From: an uncultured Paracoccaceae bacterium
GTDB taxonomy: Bacteria; Pseudomonadota; Alphaproteobacteria; Rhodobacterales; Rhodobacteraceae
Direction of reading: 5' to 3'
Assembly (NCBI GenBank): GCA_947494675.1
Contig: CANLVP010000001.1
Location: 310,001-374,000 of the forward strand
Length of the DNA stretch: 64,000 bases
A program made the translations under genes and the position numbers. Positions 26,033-35,578 of this stretch are shown piece after piece; the first letter of the stretch is position 1; every line of letters begins with the position of its first letter. Below the pieces are notes generated by a model, which ran no database searches, was not told the DNA's origin, and saw nothing but the letters and a program-made list of their open reading frames with translations.

Positions 26033-29000
26033 ATGCCAAAACGTGATGATATCAAGTCGATCATGATTATCGGTGCGGGCCCTATTGTGATCGGGCAGGC
26101 CTGCGAATTCGACTACTCCGGCGCTCAGGCCTGTAAGGCGCTGCGCGAGGAAGGCTACCGGGTCATCCTCGTCAACTCCAACCCCGCGACGATCATGACC
26201 GACCCCGGTCTGGCCGATGCCACCTATATTGAACCGATCACCCCCGAAGTTGTCGCCAAGATCATCGCCAAGGAACGCCCCGATGCCCTGCTGCCCACGA
26301 TGGGCGGCCAAACCGGACTGAACACATCGCTCGCGTTAGAGGAAATGGGCGTCCTCGACAAATACAACGTCGAGATGATCGGCGCGAAACGCGACGCCAT
26401 TGAGATGGCCGAAGATCGCAAGCTCTTCCGCGAAGCCATGGACCGCCTCGGCATTGAAAACCCCAAAGCCACGATCATCACAGCGCCCAAAGGTGACGAT
26501 GGCAAGTTCGACATCAAGGCAGGCCTGCAACTGGCCATTGACGCTATCGAATACGTCGGCCTGCCCGCGATCATCCGCCCCGCCTTTACCCTTGGCGGCA
26601 CCGGTGGCGGCGTGGCTTACAACCGCGACCAATACGAACACTTCTGCCGGACGGGCATGGAAGCCTCACCGGTCGGTCAGATCCTCGTCGATGAATCCCT
26701 GCTCGGCTGGAAAGAGTTCGAGATGGAGGTCGTGCGCGACAAGGCCGACAACGCCATCATCGTCTGTGCCATCGAAAACGTGGACCCCATGGGCGTTCAC
26801 ACCGGCGACAGTATCACCGTGGCCCCAGCTCTCACGCTGACGGACAAAGAATACCAGATCATGCGCACCCACTCCATCAACGTGCTGCGCGAGATTGGCG
26901 TGGAAACCGGCGGTTCCAACGTGCAATGGGCCGTGAACCCCGCTGACGGCCGCATGGTCGTGATTGAGATGAACCCCCGCGTGTCGCGCTCCTCTGCACT
27001 GGCGTCCAAGGCAACCGGTTTCCCGATTGCCAAGATCGCCGCCAAACTCGCCGTGGGCTACACCTTGGATGAGCTCGACAACGACATCACCGGTGTCACG
27101 CCCGCGTCGTTCGAACCTTCCATCGACTACGTCGTCACCAAAATCCCGCGCTTCGCGTTCGAGAAATTCGCAGGCTCCGAACCCTATCTGACCACCGCCA
27201 TGAAGTCCGTGGGCGAGGCGATGGCCATTGGCCGCACCTTCCACGAATCCATGCAAAAGGCGCTCGCCTCCATGGAAACCGGCCTGACCGGCTTTGACGA
27301 CATCGTCATCCCCGGCGCGCCCGAAGTCTCTGCCATCACCAAGGCGCTCGCCGCGCAAACCCCCGACCGCATCCGCGTCATCGCCCAGGCCATGCGCCAC
27401 GGGCTGTCGGATGACGACATCCACGCCGTCACCAAATTCGACCCGTGGTTCCTCGCCCGCATCCGCGAGATTATTGAGGCCGAAGAGGTGCTCAAATCCA
27501 AGGGCCTCCCCACCGACGAAGAAGGCCTGCGCGCCGTCAAAATGCTCGGCTTCACCGACGCTCGTCTTGCCACGCTCACCGGCCGGACCGAAGACAACGT
27601 GCGCCGCGCCCGCCTGAACCTGAACGTCAAAGCGCAGTTCAAACGCATCGACACCTGTGCCGCCGAATTCGAGGCGCAGACCCCCTACATGTACTCCACC
27701 TACGAGACGCCCGTGATGGGCGACCCCGAATGCGAGGCGCGCCCAACCGACCGCAAAAAGGTCGTGATCCTTGGCGGTGGCCCCAACCGCATCGGGCAAG
27801 GGATTGAGTTCGACTATTGCTGCTGTCACGCCTGTTTCGCCCTGACCGATCAGGGCTACGAGACGATCATGATCAACTGCAACCCAGAGACGGTCTCGAC
27901 CGACTACGACACCTCTGATCGCTTGTATTTTGAGCCGCTGACCTTTGAACACGTCATGGAAATCCTGCGCGTGGAACAAGACAACGGCACCCTGCACGGC
28001 GTCATCGTGCAGTTCGGTGGCCAAACCCCGCTGAAGCTCGCCAATGCACTGGAAGAGGCCGGTATCCCGATCCTCGGCACCTCCCCCGACGCCATCGATC
28101 TGGCCGAAGACCGCGAGCGCTTTCAGGACCTTGTGAACCGTCTCGGCCTGAAACAACCGGTCAACGGAATCGCGTCCACTGACGCGCAAGCGCTTGAAAT
28201 TGCTTCCGATATCGGCTTCCCACTGGTGATCCGCCCGTCCTTTGTACTGGGTGGCCGCGCGATGGAAATCGTGCGCGATATGGACCAGTTGGAACGCTAT
28301 ATCTCAGAGGCCGTGAAGGTATCGGGCAAAAGCCCCGTGTTGCTCGACAGCTACCTCTCCGGCGCTGTGGAAGTCGACGTCGACTGCCTGTCAGACGGCA
28401 CCAACACCCATGTCGCGGGCATCATGCAGCACATCGAAGAAGCGGGCGTGCACTCTGGCGACAGCGCCTGTTCGCTACCGCCGCATTCCTTGTCGGACGC
28501 GATGATCGCTGAAATCCGCCGCCAAACGCATGAGTTGGCCATCGCGCTGAACGTCGTTGGCCTGATGAACGTGCAATTTGCCGTCAAAGACGAAACGGTC
28601 TACCTGATTGAGGTGAACCCCCGCGCATCCCGCACCGTGCCCTTCGTGGCCAAAGCGACGGATTCAGCTATCGCCTCCATCGCCGCACGCCTGATGGCCG
28701 GTGAGCCACTGACGAATTTCCCCGCCCGCGCGCCCTACCCCGCCGACGCCGACCCGATGGACGTACTACCCTTGGGCGACGCTTTCACTTTGGCCGACCC
28801 CAAAACCCCGTGGTTCTCGGTGAAAGAGGCCGTGCTGCCCTTCGCCCGTTTCCCCGGCGTGGACACGATCCTTGGCCCGGAAATGCGCTCCACCGGCGAG
28901 GTCATGGGCTGGGACCGCAACTTTGCCCGCGCCTTCCTCAAGGCGCAAATGGGGGCCGGGACTGACCTGCCAACCTCGGGCCTCGTGTTCCTCTCGATCC

Positions 29001-29365
29001 GCGATGCCGACAAGACCCCCGACATGCGCGACGCCGCGCAAACCCTTGTCGACATGGGCTATTCCCTGATCGCCACCCGCGGCACAGCAGCGTTTTTGTC
29101 GGACGCAGGCATGCAGGTTGAGGTCATCAACAAAGGCTACGAAGGCGGTCTGACCATCCTCGACCGCCTCAAAGACGGCCACGTCGCATTGGTTTTCAAC
29201 ACCACCGAAGGCGCCGCTGCCGTCGAAGACTCCCGCTCCATGCGCGCCGTCACCCTCAACGACAAGATCCCCTACTTCACAACCGCCGCCGCCGCCCAAG
29301 CCGCCGTGCTGGCAATGAAAGAACGCGAAATGGGCGACGTGGATGTGCGGGCGTTGCAGGGGTAA
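26033..29365 (+). CDS. carB: Carbamoyl-phosphate synthase large subunit
   Basis: The 1110-residue protein has two ATP-grasp halves: the N-terminal [21 protein letters not shown] is repeated near the middle as [21 protein letters not shown]. An oligomerisation segment lies between them and an MGS-like allosteric domain at the C-terminus. It makes carbamoyl phosphate from bicarbonate, ammonia and 2 ATP for pyrimidine and arginine synthesis, so it feeds ArgF. The start at 26033 gives [11 protein letters not shown] and has a G-rich site upstream. carA is not in the window. Confidence 0.97.
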   Translation: MPKRDDIKSIMIIGAGPIVIGQACEFDYSGAQACKALREEGYRVILVNSNPATIMTDPGLADATYIEPITPEVVAKIIAKERPDALLPTMGGQTGLNTSLALEEMGVLDKYNVEMIGAKRDAIEMAEDRKLFREAMDRLGIENPKATIITAPKGDDGKFDIKAGLQLAIDAIEYVGLPAIIRPAFTLGGTGGGVAYNRDQYEHFCRTGMEASPVGQILVDESLLGWKEFEMEVVRDKADNAIIVCAIENVDPMGVHTGDSITVAPALTLTDKEYQIMRTHSINVLREIGVETGGSNVQWAVNPADGRMVVIEMNPRVSRSSALASKATGFPIAKIAAKLAVGYTLDELDNDITGVTPASFEPSIDYVVTKIPRFAFEKFAGSEPYLTTAMKSVGEAMAIGRTFHESMQKALASMETGLTGFDDIVIPGAPEVSAITKALAAQTPDRIRVIAQAMRHGLSDDDIHAVTKFDPWFLARIREIIEAEEVLKSKGLPTDEEGLRAVKMLGFTDARLATLTGRTEDNVRRARLNLNVKAQFKRIDTCAAEFEAQTPYMYSTYETPVMGDPECEARPTDRKKVVILGGGPNRIGQGIEFDYCCCHACFALTDQGYETIMINCNPETVSTDYDTSDRLYFEPLTFEHVMEILRVEQDNGTLHGVIVQFGGQTPLKLANALEEAGIPILGTSPDAIDLAEDRERFQDLVNRLGLKQPVNGIASTDAQALEIASDIGFPLVIRPSFVLGGRAMEIVRDMDQLERYISEAVKVSGKSPVLLDSYLSGAVEVDVDCLSDGTNTHVAGIMQHIEEAGVHSGDSACSLPPHSLSDAMIAEIRRQTHELAIALNVVGLMNVQFAVKDETVYLIEVNPRASRTVPFVAKATDSAIASIAARLMAGEPLTNFPARAPYPADADPMDVLPLGDAFTLADPKTPWFSVKEAVLPFARFPGVDTILGPEMRSTGEVMGWDRNFARAFLKAQMGAGTDLPTSGLVFLSIRDADKTPDMRDAAQTLVDMGYSLIATRGTAAFLSDAGMQVEVINKGYEGGLTILDRLKDGHVALVFNTTEGAAAVEDSRSMRAVTLNDKIPYFTTAAAAQAAVLAMKEREMGDVDVRALQG

Positions 29366-29395
29366 CGCCAAGATCAAAAGCCGGTTCGGGGCCAG

Positions 29396-29743
29396 TCACT
29401 CATCCCCCAACCCCTCAACGACCTCGCGCAGCACGTCCATCTCGCGGAAATCTGGGCGGTCTTCCGGCCCCGCCACCAGCCCGGCCAAGCGGTCGTGCAT
29501 GAAGGCCCGGAGCACCCGGTTCATGCGCGGCTGATAGCCCTTTCCCATGCTTCGGAAGAACCGCACCACGTCGGCGTCCAGCTGCAACGTCACCCGCACT
29601 TGCTTTTCATCCCGCCGGTCTTCTTCGCGCCAGATGTCGTGCCAGGCGGGCGGGATTTGCGGCAGGTCAAAATCCGCCTCCAACCGCGCGTGGACCTCTT
29701 CGGAATAGCTCAGATGTTGGCGTTGGGTTTTGGTGTCGGCCAT
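29396..29743 (-). CDS. BrnA-like antitoxin-family protein, no toxin partner
   Basis: The 115-residue protein carries, at about residues 45-85, the BrnA-type segment QVRVTLQLDADVVRFFRS, followed by GKGYQPRMNRVLRAFM, a ribbon-helix-helix DNA-binding fold. BrnA normally represses the brnTA operon and neutralises the RNase BrnT. No BrnT-like ORF is adjacent on either side, so it is an orphan or a free-standing regulator. AGGAG precedes the ATG at 29743. Confidence 0.78.
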   Translation of the reverse strand: MADTKTQRQHLSYSEEVHARLEADFDLPQIPPAWHDIWREEDRRDEKQVRVTLQLDADVVRFFRSMGKGYQPRMNRVLRAFMHDRLAGLVAGPEDRPDFREMDVLREVVEGLGDE

Positions 29744-29903
29744 GGCGCGCTCCTGCGTTAGTGATCTGCGACACTTTGCCAAAGCGGGGTTAATAGCGGT
29801 TAAGACTTGCGTGCGCATGGTTTCTTGGCAGGATGTGCATAGGTTCTGCATGTTTTCTGCATCATTGATTTTGACCGTTCGCACCCCTGATTAAGGACAC
29901 GCC

Positions 29904-30179
29904 ATGAAACACTTTGCCCCCCTGATTTTGCTCGCCGCCTGCGCCCCTGAAATGCCGGTGGAACCTCTGCCGCTTTTTGGTGATGGCTACCGGGCCGAGG
30001 GCGATCAGTGCCGCCGTGTCGGCGAAAATGCGGTGACGAATGAGTTCCTTGACGATGCCGCCGATCTGGTCGCCTGCCCGGAAGATATGGAAAACCTTGG
30101 CATATTTGCCATCGACACCGGCGGGGTCGAAGTGGCACGGTTGCAGGGTTACGTCCTTTATTCGGTGCCCACACGATGA
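29904..30179 (+). CDS. Small lipoprotein
   Basis: The 91-residue protein starts MKHFAPLILLAACAPEM with lipobox LAAC, then a short acidic periplasmic part with two further cysteines (DQCRRVG and LVACPED) that could form a disulfide. I do not recognise a family. The stop overlaps the ATG of the next gene (ATGA at 30176), so it is coupled to the DUF900 hydrolase and likely acts in the same compartment. Confidence 0.7.
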   Translation: MKHFAPLILLAACAPEMPVEPLPLFGDGYRAEGDQCRRVGENAVTNEFLDDAADLVACPEDMENLGIFAIDTGGVEVARLQGYVLYSVPTR

Positions 30180-31540
30180 ACGATTATCGCATCCCTCTGA
30201 TCGCGGCATTCATGGCCGTTGTGGCCCTGGTCGCAGTGGTCTTTGGTAACCCGTTTCCGACCACGCAGGCCCCCGAAGTGACCGAACCCGAACGGCACGG
30301 CGGAGCGGCATCCGAAGGATCAGAACCGCCCATCGCAGAGATGGCGCCACCTGAAGAAACCGCAGCACCAGAGGAAGTCGCGTCACCCGAACCCGTTGTT
30401 ATCATTGGAGAAGAAGAGGTCGTCGGCGCCGCGCCGCTTGAAGAGCGCGCTGTGGAAGAGGTGATGCCAGAGGCCATCGTTATCGAAGAAGCGATGGAAA
30501 TGCCCGCCCCCTTTGAAGAGGACGAGACCCACCGCGACGTGCCGATCTACTTTGCCACCAACCGTGGCCTGAACGACGATCCCGACCTTGACGACCCGGC
30601 CAGCACATTCACCGACGACTATGACGTCCTGCGCTACGGCACGGGCATCATCTCAATCCCCCGCGTACACGAGATGGGGCAGCTGGAAAGTCAGGGGTGG
30701 TTTGCCTCGCTCATGTTTGATCCCGATGAGGAAAAACATGTTGTGCTGCAAGACCTTACCCCGTGGGAGGATGAGGTCGTGATGCAGATGCTCGCCGGTG
30801 ATCTGGCAACGTCTGAAAACTCCATCCTGATGTATGTGCATGGTTTCAATACCTCGCTGGACAAGGCCGCGCGCCGGGCGGGGCAGTTGACCTATGACCT
30901 TGCGTGGGACGGACCATCGTTCCTGTTCAGCTGGCCCAGTCGGGGCCGCGCGATCAACTACCTGTCCGACAGCACCATGGCGCAACGCTCTGTCCCTGAC
31001 CTGAAAGAGGTGCTGCGGGATCTTGCCGCGCAGGACCCCGACCGCATCATCATCATCGCCCACTCCATGGGCACGCGCATCATCTCAGAGGCGATGGCGG
31101 AACTGGTGGCCGAAAATGACCCCGCGGTGGACGAGATCACGACCATCGTGCTGGCCGCCCCGGACATCGATGAAGTCGTGTTTCGCACCCGGTTGTTCCC
31201 ACGTTTCCAGCAGGCGACATCTACCCATTTCACGCTTTACGCCTCGGCCGAGGATTCCGCGCTGAAGGCGTCAAAAGAGGCCAATGGCTTTCGCCGCATC
31301 GGTGATACAACGGACGGCGTGCCGCGCTTGCCCGGGATTGATGTGATCGACGCGACAGGCGTTGTATCGGACTTTTTCGGGCACACCTATTTTGGCGACA
31401 ACACCTCGATCCTGTCCGACATTTTCGAGATGGTGCACACCGGCAGCCCGGTGGATCGTCGCGCCATGTTGGCCCCCGTGCCGCCTGAACCGCCGACGCC
31501 AGAAGCGATCACCCATTGGCGGATCAACTTGGCGAACTAA
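30176..31540 (+). CDS. Membrane-anchored alpha/beta hydrolase (DUF900)
   Basis: The 454-residue protein has an N-terminal membrane anchor (residues about 6-24), then an acidic Pro/Glu-rich spacer to about residue 118. The DUF900 domain follows: VPIYFATNRG, SILMYVHGFNTS (oxyanion region) and the nucleophile elbow IIIAHSMGTR with S297. It is probably a periplasmic esterase or lipase-like enzyme of unknown substrate. It is coupled to the upstream lipoprotein gene. Confidence 0.86.
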   Translation: MNDYRIPLIAAFMAVVALVAVVFGNPFPTTQAPEVTEPERHGGAASEGSEPPIAEMAPPEETAAPEEVASPEPVVIIGEEEVVGAAPLEERAVEEVMPEAIVIEEAMEMPAPFEEDETHRDVPIYFATNRGLNDDPDLDDPASTFTDDYDVLRYGTGIISIPRVHEMGQLESQGWFASLMFDPDEEKHVVLQDLTPWEDEVVMQMLAGDLATSENSILMYVHGFNTSLDKAARRAGQLTYDLAWDGPSFLFSWPSRGRAINYLSDSTMAQRSVPDLKEVLRDLAAQDPDRIIIIAHSMGTRIISEAMAELVAENDPAVDEITTIVLAAPDIDEVVFRTRLFPRFQQATSTHFTLYASAEDSALKASKEANGFRRIGDTTDGVPRLPGIDVIDATGVVSDFFGHTYFGDNTSILSDIFEMVHTGSPVDRRAMLAPVPPEPPTPEAITHWRINLAN

Positions 31541-31602
31541 GCGTCACGCTCGACTTGGACCTGCCATCTGGTAGGGTCAACGGACCACGCAAGGAGGGCA
31601 TC

Positions 31603-32715
31603 ATGCATCGCGTCGCAATCACCGGGACCGGGGTTTTCACACCCGAAAACGTCATCACAAATGACGAGCTGGTTGCGGCCTTCAACGCCTATGCCGACCG
31701 ATGGAACGCGGAAAACGCAGTGGCGATTGCGGCAGGTGAACTGACGGAGAAAACCCATTCCTCCTCTGATTTCATCTTGGCCGCTTCTGGGATTGAACGT
31801 CGCTATGTGCTTGATAAGGCGGGCGTCCTTGACCCTGACCGCATGTATCCCAAGCTGACGCCGCGCAATGATGAGGACCCCTCTGTCATGGCAGAGATTG
31901 CTGTGGATGCTGCACGAAAGGCGCTTGGTGAAGTTGATCCCGGCACTGTCGATCTAGTGATCTGCGCGGCCTCAAACATGGAACGCGCCTACCCTGCGGT
32001 TGCCGTTGAGGTACAGCAGCTCTTGGGCGCGGGCGGCTTTGCCTTTGACATGAATGTCGCCTGTTCATCTGCCACTTTTGGCATCCAAACGGCGGCGGAT
32101 ATGATCCGCACCGGCAGCGTCAAGACGGCGCTGGTGGTAAACCCCGAGATTTGCAGCGCCCATCTGGAATGGCGCGACCGCGATTGCCATTTCATCTTTG
32201 GCGACGTGGCCACGGCAACGCTGCTGCAACGGGATGAGGGGCTGACGGGGCCGCATTTCAAGGTGAAATCCACCCGTTGTGCGACGCAGTTTTCCAACAA
32301 TATCCGCAACAACAACGGCTACCTGCGCCGCGCCCATGACCAGATGGAGGACCGCCGTGACATGCAGTTCATGCAGAACGGGCGCAAGGTGTTCAAAGAA
32401 GTCCTGCCGCTGGTCAGCCGCCACATCGCCGGTCACATGGACGAAGAAGGGATCACGCCTGATGACCTCAAACGCCTCTGGCTGCATCAGGCGAACAAGA
32501 CGATGAACGACTACATTGGTAAAAAAGTGCTCGGTCGCGACCCGGAACCGGGGGAGCAGCCCAACATTTTGCAAGACTATGCCAATACGTCCTCGGCGGG
32601 ATCAATCATTGCGTTCAGCAAACATTCGGCGGATATGGCCCCAGGTGATGTGGGTCTGATCTGTTCGTTTGGTGCAGGTTATTCCGTTGGCTCGGTGATC
32701 GTCGAACGCGCGTAG
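31603..32715 (+). CDS. Beta-ketoacyl-ACP synthase III-like enzyme
   Basis: The 370-residue thiolase-fold protein has the KAS III triad: C154 in NVACSSATFG, H295 in WLHQANKTMN and N328 in ANTSSAG. It is longer than canonical FabH (about 320 residues) because of an N-terminal insertion (about residues 30-90), as in FabH-like paralogues, so it may have a special acyl-chain role. AAGGAGGG lies 6 nt before the ATG at 31603. The TAG stop lies within an inverted repeat (32712-32767). Confidence 0.86.
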   Translation: MHRVAITGTGVFTPENVITNDELVAAFNAYADRWNAENAVAIAAGELTEKTHSSSDFILAASGIERRYVLDKAGVLDPDRMYPKLTPRNDEDPSVMAEIAVDAARKALGEVDPGTVDLVICAASNMERAYPAVAVEVQQLLGAGGFAFDMNVACSSATFGIQTAADMIRTGSVKTALVVNPEICSAHLEWRDRDCHFIFGDVATATLLQRDEGLTGPHFKVKSTRCATQFSNNIRNNNGYLRRAHDQMEDRRDMQFMQNGRKVFKEVLPLVSRHIAGHMDEEGITPDDLKRLWLHQANKTMNDYIGKKVLGRDPEPGEQPNILQDYANTSSAGSIIAFSKHSADMAPGDVGLICSFGAGYSVGSVIVERA

Positions 32716-32767
32716 GGTAGGCAATCTGCCCACCACGCCGCAGAGGTGGGCAGATTGCCCACCCTAC
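32712..32767. repeat. Inverted repeat holding both convergent stop codons
   Basis: A 23-nt left arm (32712-32734, starting GTAGGGTAGGC) pairs with a right arm (32745-32767, ending GCCCACCCTAC) with one mismatch, around a 10-nt loop. The plus-strand TAG at 32713-32715 ends the KAS III-like gene. The mirrored CTA at 32764-32766 is the TAG stop of arsH. It should work as a bidirectional terminator and may be a mobile palindromic repeat. Confidence 0.75.
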
Positions 32768-33462
32768 AGTTTGCTCACCCGTTCGTGCACCTTCGCCGCA
32801 TTCTCGACTCGTTCGGAATAGCGATCGGTCAGCGCACCGACGCGGGCGCGCGTCATGTAAGTAAATCGCACCAGCTCTTCCATCACATCGACGATCCGGT
32901 CGTAGTGCGAGCCTGCGATCATCCGGCCCTTTTCAAACCGGTTCCACGCCGCCGGGACAGAGGATTGGTTCGGGATCGTGATCATCCGCATCCAGCGCCC
33001 AAGAATGCGCATCTGGTTGACGGTGTTAAACGACTGCGACCCACCGCAGACCTGCATCAGCGCGAGGGTCTTGCCTTGTGTTGGTCGGATCCCTCCAATT
33101 GCGGATAAGGGGATCCAGTCGATCTGCGCCTTCATGACCGAGGTCATGGCACCATGCCGTTCCGGGCTGGACCAGACCATGCCTTCGGACCAAAGCGCCA
33201 GTTCTCGCAGTTCGGCGACCTTGGGATGCGTCTCATCGACACCGTCATCAGGCAGGGGCAAACCATGCGGATCAAACATCCGCGCCTCGCATCCTAATGC
33301 GCGCAAAATGCGCGCCGCTTCCTCTGCCGCGAGCCTTGAATAACTCACATCTCGTAAGGACCCGTAAAGCAGGAGAATCCGCGGCCGGTGGCCGGGATCA
33401 TCAGGCGGCGCGAATGACGTCGCGTCAATATCGTGTAACTGCCCGTCTACGAGGTTGGGCAT
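32764..33462 (-). CDS. arsH: ArsH-type NADPH-dependent FMN reductase
   Basis: The 232-residue flavodoxin-like protein has the FMN phosphate loop [11 protein letters not shown] and the ArsH hallmark [19 protein letters not shown]. ArsH enzymes oxidise trivalent organoarsenicals or reduce quinones with NADPH. No other ars gene is nearby. The ATG at 33462 is chosen; a TTG at 33480 would overlap the upstream gene and add six residues. It lies 10 bp after the stop of the HTH gene, so they are probably cotranscribed. Confidence 0.88.
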   Translation of the reverse strand: MPNLVDGQLHDIDATSFAPPDDPGHRPRILLLYGSLRDVSYSRLAAEEAARILRALGCEARMFDPHGLPLPDDGVDETHPKVAELRELALWSEGMVWSSPERHGAMTSVMKAQIDWIPLSAIGGIRPTQGKTLALMQVCGGSQSFNTVNQMRILGRWMRMITIPNQSSVPAAWNRFEKGRMIAGSHYDRIVDVMEELVRFTYMTRARVGALTDRYSERVENAAKVHERVSKL

Positions 33463-33472
33463 GTCGCTGATA

Positions 33473-33928
33473 TCAACCAATCACGTCGCCTTCCAAATGC
33501 AGCTTCATCCGCAAGAGCACCTTTTGCAGGCCCGTCGTTTCGTGCAGCAGGCGTTTGGCCTCATTGATCGAAATCGTGCCGTCCTGAATGCTCTCGTGAT
33601 ACTCCGCCATGAGGGCCGCAAACCGCTGGCTGAGTGCGACAACTTCATTGTTCACACCGCCTTCTGATGCCTCGCCGGCATCGCCCAAAGACATTGTAAT
33701 CCCACGCAAATCTGCCAGGGCAGAGGTCACATGAGGATAACTTGCCGCGGCCTCAAGCTGGGCCACGGTATCGATCGGCATAAACCGGTCGGCGTGTTCA
33801 ATTTTGTCTGAGTAATATCGGCCCAAGGTGGCCTTTGATTTCCCGGTCAGTTCACACGCCGCAGCGATGCCCACATCTTTGACAAGGGCCTCTGTGTGAC
33901 GTTTCAGATATGTGTCTGGCGTCGCCAT
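33473..33928 (-). CDS. CII-like helix-turn-helix protein
   Basis: The 151-residue protein has an N-terminal HTH-like region ([26 protein letters not shown], about residues 15-40), a middle linker with [10 protein letters not shown], and a C-terminal helical region (about 95-145). The pattern resembles phage CII-type regulatory proteins, though the assignment is tentative. GGGGAA precedes the ATG at 33928; another ATG at 33943 is possible. An inverted repeat TTTCCCC/GGGGAAA (33944-33968) lies at its 5' end and could be an autoregulatory operator. arsH follows. Confidence 0.6.
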   Translation of the reverse strand: MATPDTYLKRHTEALVKDVGIAAACELTGKSKATLGRYYSDKIEHADRFMPIDTVAQLEAAASYPHVTSALADLRGITMSLGDAGEASEGGVNNEVVALSQRFAALMAEYHESIQDGTISINEAKRLLHETTGLQKVLLRMKLHLEGDVIG

Positions 33929-33943
33929 ATTGTTATTCCCCAT

Positions 33944-33968
33944 TTTCCCCCACCACCCCGTGGGGAAA
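33944..33968. promoter_or_regulatory. Inverted repeat at the 5' end of the CII-like gene
   Basis: TTTCCCC-CAC and GTGGGGAAA pair with one bulged base around an ACCCC loop. It sits directly upstream of the regulator start, overlapping its ribosome-binding region. It could be a DNA operator or an mRNA hairpin. The rest of the 265-bp gap to tdk carries CCCCGC-TT-GCGGGG near 34061 and GGGCACGC/GCGTGCCC at 34149-34172, and no gene. Confidence 0.35.
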
Positions 33969-34193
33969 CTCTCTCCGCCTTTCCCATTAAATCGGTTGAG
34001 GGGAATTGTCATGTTCAAAACACACGAAGCGACGCGACCGTTGCCCAGTCTCCCCGCTTGCGGGGGTGTTCAATGTTAAAGTGTCGTGCACGTTAGGCCA
34101 GACTTGGTTGCCCCAATCGACTGGGAACTGGCCGCCACTCACGTCAACGGGCACGCTTGCAAAGGCGTGCCCACGACGTTTATCAGACCCCCC

Positions 34194-34772
34194 ATGGCGA
34201 AGCTCTATTTCAACTACTCCACGATGAACGCCGGCAAATCGACCGTGCTGCTTCAGGCGAGCCACAATTACATCGAACGTGGGATGCAGACCTATCTGAT
34301 CACCGCGCGGTTCGACAATCGCGCAGGTGAAGGCCGCATCGCCAGTCGGATCGGCATTGGCCAGGACGCCGATACTTTTGCCGCGGGCGAGGATTTGTTC
34401 GCCAAAATCAAAGCGCGCATTGATGACGGCCCCTGCGCTTGCGTCTTTATTGATGAGGCGCAGTTTCTGGACCGTGATCAGGTCTGGCAATTGGCCCGTG
34501 CGGTTGATGATCTGGGCGTGCCGATCATGTGCTTTGGGCTGCGCGTGGATTTTCAGGGCAACCTTTTTCCCGGCTCTGCTGCCTTGCTGGCGCTGGCCGA
34601 CGAAATGCGCGAGGTCCGCACGATCTGCCACTGCGGCAAGAAGGCGACGATGGTGATCCGGCAAGACGAGGACGGCAATGTGCTGCGCGACGGCGATCAG
34701 GTGCAGGTCGGCGGCAATGAAAGCTACGTCAGCCTCTGTCGGCGTCACTGGCGTGAGGCGGTTGGCGATTGA
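34194..34772 (+). CDS. tdk: Thymidine kinase
   Basis: The 192-residue type II thymidine kinase has a P-loop MNAGKST (about residues 11-17), the FIDEAQFL Walker B-like motif, the lasso region with YVSL, and zinc-binding cysteines in ICHCGK and SLCRRH. It phosphorylates thymidine in the salvage pathway. The ATG at 34194 fits the family start MAKLYFNYSTMNAGKS; no good ribosome-binding site is seen. The stop overlaps the TTG start of the next gene. Confidence 0.95.
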   Translation: MAKLYFNYSTMNAGKSTVLLQASHNYIERGMQTYLITARFDNRAGEGRIASRIGIGQDADTFAAGEDLFAKIKARIDDGPCACVFIDEAQFLDRDQVWQLARAVDDLGVPIMCFGLRVDFQGNLFPGSAALLALADEMREVRTICHCGKKATMVIRQDEDGNVLRDGDQVQVGGNESYVSLCRRHWREAVGD

Positions 34773-35578
34773 CCCCGACGCAAGCTGAGTTGGACAGGTT
34801 CAGTGTCCGCGATCCGCAACTGATTGCTGAAACCGGGATCGCGAAGGTCTGGCGCGTGACGCAAAACGGCGGCACTCCTGCCGCGCTCAAGCTTTACCAA
34901 GGCGGAGACGAAAAGGACGAAGCGCCCGGGCTAACGCTGCTGGCCGCGCTGAATGGCACCGCAGCAGCGCGTATCTTGGGCCGCGCGCCGGGTGCGGTGT
35001 TGATGGAATATCTGTCGGGCCAAAGTCTGGGCGACATGGCCCGCGCTGGGGACGACTTGGAGGCCGCAGCGCATTTGGCGGCGGTCGCAAAAAGCATCGC
35101 CACAGCCACGGTTCCTGCGACTGGGCTGACCAACCTTAGTGATCGCTGTGACACCTTGTTCGCCACCCAGGCCGCCGACCCTGCCCTCGGTCAGGCCCAA
35201 ACCCTGGCAAGACAGCTTTTGGCGACCGCCCCTGTGCCCAGCGCCCTGCATGGTGATCTGCACCACGACAACATCTTGCGCGGCGACCGGGGCTGGTGTG
35301 TGATCGACCCCAAGGGCATCTGGGGCGACCCGGCTTACGAATACGCCAACGCCTTTCGTAACCCTGTTGGCCTTGACCCGGCCATCCGCGACGCGGAGCG
35401 GCTGCGCGCTATGTTGGATTGCTTTGCCCGGGTCAGCGGTCTGCCCAAAGACCGGCTCATGGGCTGGGCTGCTGTGCACGTTTGCATGTCGATCCTGTGG
35501 GACCGGGATCGCAGCTTTGACAACCACCCGGACAACGACTTGCCCGCGCTCTACCTCGCCTTGGCGGAAGCGACCTAA
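34769..35578 (+). CDS. Aminoglycoside/hydroxyurea phosphotransferase-like kinase
   Basis: The 269-residue protein-kinase-fold enzyme has the Brenner motif HGDLHHDNIL and the metal motif VIDPKGIWGDPAYE, as in APH(6)/hydroxyurea kinases. An N-terminal ALKLY supplies the ATP lysine. Substrate unknown; resistance should not be assumed. The start is a TTG at 34769 that overlaps the tdk stop by four bases (TTGA), implying translational coupling. It overlaps the convergent dehydrogenase gene by 4 bp. Confidence 0.85.
   Translation: MTPTQAELDRFSVRDPQLIAETGIAKVWRVTQNGGTPAALKLYQGGDEKDEAPGLTLLAALNGTAAARILGRAPGAVLMEYLSGQSLGDMARAGDDLEAAAHLAAVAKSIATATVPATGLTNLSDRCDTLFATQAADPALGQAQTLARQLLATAPVPSALHGDLHHDNILRGDRGWCVIDPKGIWGDPAYEYANAFRNPVGLDPAIRDAERLRAMLDCFARVSGLPKDRLMGWAAVHVCMSILWDRDRSFDNHPDNDLPALYLALAEAT

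Noticed and set aside
26666-28189. A 507-codon minus-strand frame opposite carB
   Set aside because: It lies wholly within carB and is Gly/Val/Asp-rich in the way expected from reversed codon bias.
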